Positions 58,046 through 64,000 of a DNA stretch of 64,000 nucleotides are shown one piece after another; the stretch's first letter is position 1, and each line of letters starts with the position of its first letter. The notes under the pieces are model-generated. The model had not been told where the DNA came from. It searched no databases and was given only the letters and a program-made list of their open reading frames with translations. The stretch spans positions 9,745-73,744 of the forward strand of contig CANCLV010000001.1 in NCBI GenBank assembly GCA_947378905.1. The letters are read 5' to 3'. A program made the position numbers and the translations under genes. This DNA is from Opitutia bacterium (GTDB taxonomy: Bacteria; Verrucomicrobiota; Verrucomicrobiia; Opitutales; UBA953).

Positions 58046-60565
58046 TTAGTGCTTATCCTCACCATCGTCAGAGATTTCTGCCGATGCAGTAGCTGCGGGT
58101 GTATCGCTCAGACGAATTAAAGATTCCAGCGATGAGAAGTGTCGCGTCCAATCGGTCATATCAGGAATATCACCAACGATAGCTGAGAATAATTCACGCT
58201 TACTTTGCTTGAGATCTTCAATGCGTGATTCCACGGTGCCTGGAGCGATCATACGATAAATCATGACGTGATTCTTCTGACCGATACGGTGAACACGATC
58301 AACGGCCTGACTTTCCACTGCAGGATTCCACCACGGATCCATTAAGAAAACATACTCGGCAGTATTGAGCGTGATACCCGTACCACCAGCTTTGAGTGAG
58401 GCTAAGAAAACTGCTGGTCCTTTGGTCTCTTTAAAATTCTCAACCGGCGATGAGCGGTCTTTGGTTTCACCTGTAAGTTCGAAAATCGGAAGATTAGGTA
58501 AATCTCTACCGAGACTTGCCTTAACGCGATTAAGCAATGTCACGAATTGCGAGAACACGACGGCTTTGGAACCGTTGGCAGCAATTTCTGACAATTTAGA
58601 AATCAGCAGCGTAATTTTACCTGAATGGGTAGAGTGCGCATGGGCATTCTCAGGCAATAAACCTGGGTCGCAACAAACCTGACGCAGACGCATTAAAAGC
58701 GTTAAGAATGAAGCTGAGTCTTTTGATAAAACTGTGGCAAGGTCTCCGGATAATCCACTGCCCTGCGTTAAGTGTTGGTATAATGCGCGTTGTTCGTGTG
58801 TGAGAGGACAAGGCAAGACGACTTCCTGCTTAGGCGGAATGTCAGACGCAACGTGACGTTTTAATCTTCGTAGAATAAACGGTGAAACCTGACGACGTAC
58901 TTTAACGTGGGCTGCGGACTCATCGCGTTGCATGAACTTTTCAAAGTGAGCACGCTTTCCTAAAAGACCCGGCATAAGGAATCGAAAGATTGTCCACAGG
59001 TCAGTGAGACGATTTTCTAGAGGTGTTCCGGTAATAGCGATGCGGTGTAGCGCCTTCACACTTAAACATGTCTGCGTAGTTTTTGCTTCTGGATTTTTAA
59101 TCGCCTGGGCTTCATCGAGCACCACGTAACCGAATTCAGTTTTTTCTAAGAGATCAGCATGGCGACGTAGTTGCGTATAACTTGAAATCCAAAGTTTTGC
59201 TTTCGGGTTTTTGGCAAAATCGTCATCAGCGGTTAAAACTGCGACATCAGCCGAGAGCTCAGGATGAAAACGCTTAATTTCGCCAATCCACACCGGGATG
59301 ACACTCGCTGGACAGACAATCAACGAGCGGTCACCAGCGGGTCTGGAAGCCAACAAGGCCAGCACCTGGACGGTCTTACCAAGGCCCATTTCATCGGCCA
59401 ATAATGGATGAGCGCCCAGGTCACAGAGTCGTCCGAGCCACGCAACGCCTTTTGCTTGGTAGGGACGGAGATAGGTTGGCAAGCCTTCGGGATGTGGAGG
59501 CTCTTGCAGCAGACGGTCTTTCCACTCCTTCAAATCGTCATTCAATTTCAATGTACCTACTGCTGGGTGATCGAATAACGAAAGTAATAAATAACGCGGG
59601 ACTTCCCCATCTTTACTTTTCCAATCTTCAGAAAAATCTGCAACGGAGGCATTGTAAGCAACGACACCCTTGCCAGGTAAAATGACCGGGCGACCACCGG
59701 CTTTTAATAATAATTTTTGCTCGTGCTCAAGTAACGGGTGACTGCCGGCCTTAAGACTCCAGCTCAAACGAAATGACTTCTTGTCATTACCCGAGTTAGC
59801 TTGGGCGTCGATAGCGACCTGGAGTTGTTCGTTACGGAAAATATTAAGAGACTCTTCGCCAACGAGTTTGAATCGTTTACGCCATTCATTTAATTCTTCG
59901 CGAACGAATCTTTCAATTCTTCCGATATTATCAATGGCCCAAGTGCCAGCTGTTTTACTATAAACGAATCCTGCACGGTGGGCGACGGTGCTAAAACGGA
60001 ATAAAGTCTGGCGCTGTTCATCAGACAATTCATCGCCTGGCACCGCGCCTGGACCGAAGCAATTATAGGCATGTCCGCCCCTGCCCGCCCACGATGCCGA
60101 GGCCGTTAAACCTTCGGATACTAGCTCAAATGATACCTGAAGCTTAAGCGCAAGACGCGACGAGGTATCTTTTTTCTCGGGCTCAACGACAAGGACAGGT
60201 TGAACCTCAGGTACCGAATCATCGATAGCTTTAATTTCATCTGCTAAAAGTTCTTCCACTTCATACATTGCGGCGACGGCGTAAGGCGCGCCCGATTCAT
60301 CTTCAGGTAAGGAACTTCTCCACTCAATTTTTCCATCAACGAGTTCAATCACAGCACGAACCGTTTTGTTATCAAATTTAGTAACAGCTTCTGCGCTATT
60401 AGTTTTTAGTTCAATCGATCTAACCAATCCCTCTGTATAAATCTGTCGGCCTAGTTTTAAGTCTTTTGCTTTAAAGACGGTTTCCCATTCTTCAGGTAGG
60501 TCCTGGAACCAGTGTTCTAGGGCTTCCGTGGAGTAGGAGCGGTTTGCCGGCCTTGGGGTAGACAT
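58046..60565 (-). CDS. SNF2/DEAD-box superfamily helicase (HepA/RapA-like)
   Basis: An 839-residue SNF2-type ATPase. Helicase motifs: PYQAKGVAWLGRL (Q-like), Walker A ADEMGLGKTVQVLALL (about 392), Walker B VVLDEAQAIKN, ITGTPLENRL, and the C-lobe LKAGGTGITLNTA with WWNPAVESQAVDRVHRIGQ. The first 330 residues have no clear family; they may bind nucleic acid or proteins. Such proteins remodel protein-DNA or RNA polymerase complexes. No restriction or defence genes surround it, so a housekeeping role is likelier than phage defence. Confidence 0.92.
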   Translation of the reverse strand: MSTPRPANRSYSTEALEHWFQDLPEEWETVFKAKDLKLGRQIYTEGLVRSIELKTNSAEAVTKFDNKTVRAVIELVDGKIEWRSSLPEDESGAPYAVAAMYEVEELLADEIKAIDDSVPEVQPVLVVEPEKKDTSSRLALKLQVSFELVSEGLTASASWAGRGGHAYNCFGPGAVPGDELSDEQRQTLFRFSTVAHRAGFVYSKTAGTWAIDNIGRIERFVREELNEWRKRFKLVGEESLNIFRNEQLQVAIDAQANSGNDKKSFRLSWSLKAGSHPLLEHEQKLLLKAGGRPVILPGKGVVAYNASVADFSEDWKSKDGEVPRYLLLSLFDHPAVGTLKLNDDLKEWKDRLLQEPPHPEGLPTYLRPYQAKGVAWLGRLCDLGAHPLLADEMGLGKTVQVLALLASRPAGDRSLIVCPASVIPVWIGEIKRFHPELSADVAVLTADDDFAKNPKAKLWISSYTQLRRHADLLEKTEFGYVVLDEAQAIKNPEAKTTQTCLSVKALHRIAITGTPLENRLTDLWTIFRFLMPGLLGKRAHFEKFMQRDESAAHVKVRRQVSPFILRRLKRHVASDIPPKQEVVLPCPLTHEQRALYQHLTQGSGLSGDLATVLSKDSASFLTLLMRLRQVCCDPGLLPENAHAHSTHSGKITLLISKLSEIAANGSKAVVFSQFVTLLNRVKASLGRDLPNLPIFELTGETKDRSSPVENFKETKGPAVFLASLKAGGTGITLNTAEYVFLMDPWWNPAVESQAVDRVHRIGQKNHVMIYRMIAPGTVESRIEDLKQSKRELFSAIVGDIPDMTDWTRHFSSLESLIRLSDTPAATASAEISDDGEDKH

Positions 60566-60697
60566 CGACGTAGAGAATCAGTATTGATGCTTATTTTAAG
60601 TCATTCAACCCTCAATCTTAACTAAATAGTTTGGTCTGGGCTTGTTCTTGTCCGCACCTCTGGTTAAATCCAAATCAAACTTTAATTCGTAACACAT

Positions 60698-63424
60698 ATG
60701 AAACATCTTAGTGTAGGCACACGCTGGAATGCCGATTTAGTGGCAGAATATCACGAGCGTTGGAAAAAAGACCCGAAGTCAGTAGATGCAGATTGGGCAG
60801 CTTTTTTTGAAGGATTTGAACTGGGTTTATCACTTCCACCTAAACCAGCAAAAGGTGCAGCAGCTGTGGCACCAGGATCAGGTGTTGATGCTTCAGCACA
60901 AGCGAAGGTTCTCGCCGCCATTCAAGCTTACCGCTCTTTAGGTCACCTACAGGCAAGAATTAATCCCCTTTTCGATCCTACTCCCTATTTTGAATTAACC
61001 GATAAAGCACTCGGACTCGATAGCTTACCACCGACACAAATTTTCCATACTGGCGATTTCTTAGGCGGGGTGATGTTACCTCTTTCAGAGATTTTAACTA
61101 AATTAAAAAGTATCTATGGCGGTACTATCGGAGTCGAGTTCACCCACATTCAAGACGGAGGACGTCGTCGTTGGTTTCAAGAACGCGTTGAAAGCTCTGG
61201 TTTACGTTCCGGCTATAATCACGATACACGCCGAGGATTTTTAAGAACCTTAGTTCAGGCTGAACAATTTGAGCGTTTTATCCATAAAACCTTCGTAGGT
61301 GCTAAGCGCTTCTCCGTTGAAGGTGGAGAAAGCATGATGGTCGCACTCGAACGTATTATTTCCCGTTCACCAGAATTAGAAATCAACGATATCATCATCG
61401 GTATGGCCCACCGCGGTCGTCTCAATGTTTTGGTAAACGTTTTAGGTAAGAAAGCTGAAGCTCTCTTTAAAGCCTTTGCCGAAAGTTATATTCCAGATAC
61501 AAGTTCTGGCGATGGTGACGTTAAATATCACCTCGGGTACGAGAGCAGTCGTGCCATCAGTGGAAAAAATATCGCCCTCACTCTCGCTTACAATCCAAGT
61601 CACTTAGAAGCAGTGAATCCGATTGTCCTCGGACGTGCCCGTGCGCGCGTTGATTTACAAAACGGAACTCAACGCTCGAAGGTTCTTCCGATTTTAATTC
61701 ACGGTGACGCTGCATTTGCCGGTCAAGGCATTGTGATGGAGTCCCTTAATCTTTCCGGTGTTAAAGGTTACACAGTGGCTGGCACACTTCATATCGTTAC
61801 CAATAACCAAGTTGGTTTTACGACCAATCCAGATGAAGGTCGCACTGGTCGTCACTGCACCGAAATCGCCAAGTTCATCGAAGCTCCGATTTTACATGTG
61901 AATGGCGATGATCCTGATGCCGTCGTACTCGCCACCGAAATCGCATTAGAATATCGACAAAAATTCGCCGCCGATGTCGTCGTCGATATCGTTTGCTACC
62001 GTCGTTACGGCCACAACGAGACGGACGAACCTCTCTTCACTCAGCCTATTTTATACAAAAATATCACTACCCACCCGAGTGTGACTGAATTGTACTCTTC
62101 TCGTTTAACCGAGTCAGGTTCTGCACCTGATGGTGAATTGCTCAGCCTCCGCACCGAATTTGATATTTTATTAAACGCCGCACAAGATCGTGCACGCGCC
62201 AGTCTTGAGGCCGACCTCGCCAATAAACCCGCACCCAAGCTCAAACCTTTCCAATCTCCCTACGACGCACACGTTGAGACGCGTGCCAATGCGGAGTTGT
62301 TACAAAAAATTGCACCGTCACTTTGGACGATGCCACCTGACTTTGCGCCGAACACGAAAATCAAGCGCATGTTGGATATCAAAAGAGATACATTTAAATC
62401 GGGAGTTAACTTTGATTGGAGTTTAGGCGAAGGCTTAGCGTTTGGTTCCCTACTCGCAGAAGGACACCCAGTTCGTATTTCAGGTCAGGACTGCGAACGC
62501 GGAACATTTTCACACCGCCACGCCGTACTTCACGATCCATCGAACGACGCCGAATATTGTCCGCTAAATTCCGTTCCAGGTGGCGAATCTATCGAGTTAG
62601 TTAATTCAACATTATCTGAATACGCTGTCTTAGGCTTCGATTACGGATATTCATTAGAAGCCCCAGATTCATTGGTTATTTGGGAAGCGCAGTTCGGAGA
62701 CTTCTCAAACGGTGCACAAATTGTCATCGATCAATTCATCGCCTCAGCAGAATCAAAGTGGGGTCAGACGAGTGGCTTAGTCCTCTTGCTTCCTCATGGT
62801 TACGAAGGCCAAGGCCCCGAGCACTCTTCAGCAAGACTTGAGAGATACCTGCAACTCTGCGCAGAAAATAATATTCAAGTCATCCAGCCTTCGACTCCTG
62901 CTCAACTCTTCCACGCATTGCGTCGCCAGGTTAAGTCCGAGCATCGCAAGCCCCTGATTGTTCTTACACCTAAGAGCTTACTGCGTCACAAAACCTGCGT
63001 CAGTAAATTCGAAGACTTTACCGATGTCGATTTCCAAGCTTTAATTGCGGACGCAACACCGGCCGTTAAAACTGAACGCCTCATTCTTTGTTCCGGAAAA
63101 GTATTCTACGATCTCGAAGCCGAACGTGCTGCTCGAAAAGATACGACCACAACGATTGTCCGCGTCGAACAACTCTTCCCTCTCGACTCTTCGGCATTAA
63201 AGAAAATTTATACCCAATACGGTTCGCCGGCAAAAGTTGTTTGGGTGCAAGACGAGCCAAAGAACATGGCTGGCTGGAGTTTCATTTCGCCGATTATCGA
63301 ATCATCCCTAGGCGTTAAGCCCTTGTATGCTGGTCGCGATGCTGCCGCTTCTCCCGCCGTCGGTGCCCTTTCCGTCCATAAACTCGAGCAATCTGACCTT
63401 ATTCAGCAGGCGTTTTCTGTCTAA
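60698..63424 (+). CDS. sucA: 2-oxoglutarate dehydrogenase E1 component
   Basis: Thiamine-diphosphate-dependent decarboxylase of the TCA cycle. 908 residues: E1 N-terminal helix motif WNADLVAEYHERWKKDP with DWAAFFEGF, AEQFERFIHKTFVGAKRFS, IIGMAHRGRLNVLVNVLGK, HLEAVNPIVLGRARAR, GDAAFAGQGIVMESLNLS and the C-terminal transketolase part (PHGYEGQGPEHSSARLERYL). TTGTTC (60642-60647) and TTAAAT (60664-60669), 16 bases apart, may be its promoter. sucB follows after 136 bases. Confidence 0.97.
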   Translation: MKHLSVGTRWNADLVAEYHERWKKDPKSVDADWAAFFEGFELGLSLPPKPAKGAAAVAPGSGVDASAQAKVLAAIQAYRSLGHLQARINPLFDPTPYFELTDKALGLDSLPPTQIFHTGDFLGGVMLPLSEILTKLKSIYGGTIGVEFTHIQDGGRRRWFQERVESSGLRSGYNHDTRRGFLRTLVQAEQFERFIHKTFVGAKRFSVEGGESMMVALERIISRSPELEINDIIIGMAHRGRLNVLVNVLGKKAEALFKAFAESYIPDTSSGDGDVKYHLGYESSRAISGKNIALTLAYNPSHLEAVNPIVLGRARARVDLQNGTQRSKVLPILIHGDAAFAGQGIVMESLNLSGVKGYTVAGTLHIVTNNQVGFTTNPDEGRTGRHCTEIAKFIEAPILHVNGDDPDAVVLATEIALEYRQKFAADVVVDIVCYRRYGHNETDEPLFTQPILYKNITTHPSVTELYSSRLTESGSAPDGELLSLRTEFDILLNAAQDRARASLEADLANKPAPKLKPFQSPYDAHVETRANAELLQKIAPSLWTMPPDFAPNTKIKRMLDIKRDTFKSGVNFDWSLGEGLAFGSLLAEGHPVRISGQDCERGTFSHRHAVLHDPSNDAEYCPLNSVPGGESIELVNSTLSEYAVLGFDYGYSLEAPDSLVIWEAQFGDFSNGAQIVIDQFIASAESKWGQTSGLVLLLPHGYEGQGPEHSSARLERYLQLCAENNIQVIQPSTPAQLFHALRRQVKSEHRKPLIVLTPKSLLRHKTCVSKFEDFTDVDFQALIADATPAVKTERLILCSGKVFYDLEAERAARKDTTTTIVRVEQLFPLDSSALKKIYTQYGSPAKVVWVQDEPKNMAGWSFISPIIESSLGVKPLYAGRDAAASPAVGALSVHKLEQSDLIQQAFSV

Positions 63425-63560
63425 AATTCGTTCAGTAGAATATTTAACAGGGTAATTGCATCGGCCTTCTACAATTGGGAAGACCCGATATTGTGAAAAA
63501 TTGTCCTATTTCCCCGTTGAAACTGTCAGATAGTGCTTACAAAGTCATTCTCTTACTTTT

Positions 63561-64000
63561 ATGGCTGTGGACGTCAAAATACCCTCGATGGGTGAATCAA
63601 TCACTGGTGGCCTCCTATCTACATGGGCGGTTAAAAACGGTGACAGCGTCAAAAAGGGCCAGGCGTTATTTTCTTTTGAGACAGATAAAGTTACTTCCGA
63701 TGGCACAGCGGAAATCGATGGTCAGATCACTATTACGGTTCCCGCTGGTACAGAAGTGAGCGTTGGCCAAGTCGTCGCCACGATCGCCGCTGGATCGTCA
63801 GCAAGTTCACCCATTCCAGCAGCTTCATCCGCACCCGCAGCGCAACCCGCCGCCAAAAAAGTTGAGTCGGCTGCTGCACCCAAAATGGCGGCTGCACCCC
63901 TTGTTAAAACTGGAAATTTTGAAGCTTCACCTGCAGTGCGTAGAATCGCTGCTGAAACAGGTTTAAACCCAAATAGCATTACCGGAACAGGAAAAGGTGG
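63561..64000 (+). CDS. sucB: 2-oxoglutarate dehydrogenase E2 (dihydrolipoyl succinyltransferase), 5' part
   Basis: Starts at ATG 63561 (MAVDVKIPSMGESITGG) and runs off the right edge after about 146 residues. Residues 1-75 are a lipoyl domain with Lys43 (FETDKVTSDG) as the lipoylation site. An Ala/Pro-rich linker follows (about 80-125). Then comes the start of the peripheral subunit-binding domain (ASPAVRRIAAETGLNPN, then GTGKGG). The single lipoyl domain and position after sucA support SucB over a pyruvate dehydrogenase E2. The lipoate ligase at 33.8 kb may modify it. Confidence 0.95.
   Translation, partial: MAVDVKIPSMGESITGGLLSTWAVKNGDSVKKGQALFSFETDKVTSDGTAEIDGQITITVPAGTEVSVGQVVATIAAGSSASSPIPAASSAPAAQPAAKKVESAAAPKMAAAPLVKTGNFEASPAVRRIAAETGLNPNSITGTGKG

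Noticed and set aside
58046..60565. SNF2 gene as part of a phage-defence island
   Set aside because: No nuclease, methylase, SIR2, TIR or other defence gene is near; flanks are housekeeping genes.
1..64000. tRNA or rRNA genes, CRISPR arrays, insertion sequences, prophage or att sites
   Set aside because: Intergenic spaces are short (all under 220 bases) and none holds a cloverleaf, a repeat array, a transposase or integrase frame, or terminal repeats.

Overview
The window is a dense, ordinary-looking chromosome segment (about 62 genes in 64 kb, no gap over 220 bases, no tRNA, rRNA, CRISPR array, insertion sequence or phage gene seen) from a Gram-negative, diderm bacterium (LpxK, MurJ, lipoproteins, TatA). 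A PEP-CTERM sorting signal, a Minf_1886-family protein, the L-fucose/L-rhamnose gene set and a moderate base composition point to Verrucomicrobiota, perhaps Opitutae. That placement is inference; no 16S gene is present.

Layout. 1-3.4 kb: cell-shape genes mreC (cut by the window edge) and mreB, then a lone gene for a secreted PEP-CTERM protein that carries a clear ubiquitin-like domain, tail-to-tail with uppP. 3.5-8.9 kb: trpB-yicC-HU-hisS-murJ, followed by a convergent lipoprotein amidase. 9.8-19.6 kb: one long operon, deoR-(fucose/rhamnose isomerase)-(class II aldolase)-rhaB-rhaDE-lutABC, with two inverted repeats in front of deoR. Together these would take a 6-deoxyhexose to DHAP and L-lactaldehyde, then L-lactate, then pyruvate. 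19.7-21.5 kb: an unrecognised 589-residue protein. 21.6-25.7 kb: metG-menF-dtd-hisF. 25.7-34.5 kb: a CNNM/CorC protein, nadB-panE, a lipoprotein, a HAD-DciA fusion, Minf_1886-hisC, a nucleotide-sugar reductase and a lipoate ligase. 34.5-45.8 kb: DUF971-phoH-mutS, recR-rsm22, ppk1, lpxK, panD-aminotransferase. 45.8-54.9 kb: a topoisomerase III, an acyP-ABC transporter-membrane protein operon, tatA, ribE, and a mazG-YgjP-Nudix-acyltransferase operon. 55-64 kb: trpC-rsmA-rimO, a SNF2 helicase, and sucA-sucB (cut by the right edge).

Genome-wide habits. Almost no start codon on the + strand has a Shine-Dalgarno sequence; the clear exceptions (lutC, the Rsm22-like gene) lie where the start is buried inside the upstream gene. 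All ten convergent gene pairs overlap or abut, four of them sharing a single palindromic stop tetranucleotide. Only one classical Rho-independent terminator was found, directly against the ribE start.

The most unusual item is the ubiquitin-like PEP-CTERM protein at 1576-2439: residues 29-77 align without a gap to ubiquitin residues 2-50 with about 21 of 49 identities by hand count. It lacks the diglycine tail and the usual interaction patch, and it has a signal peptide and a cell-surface sorting tail.
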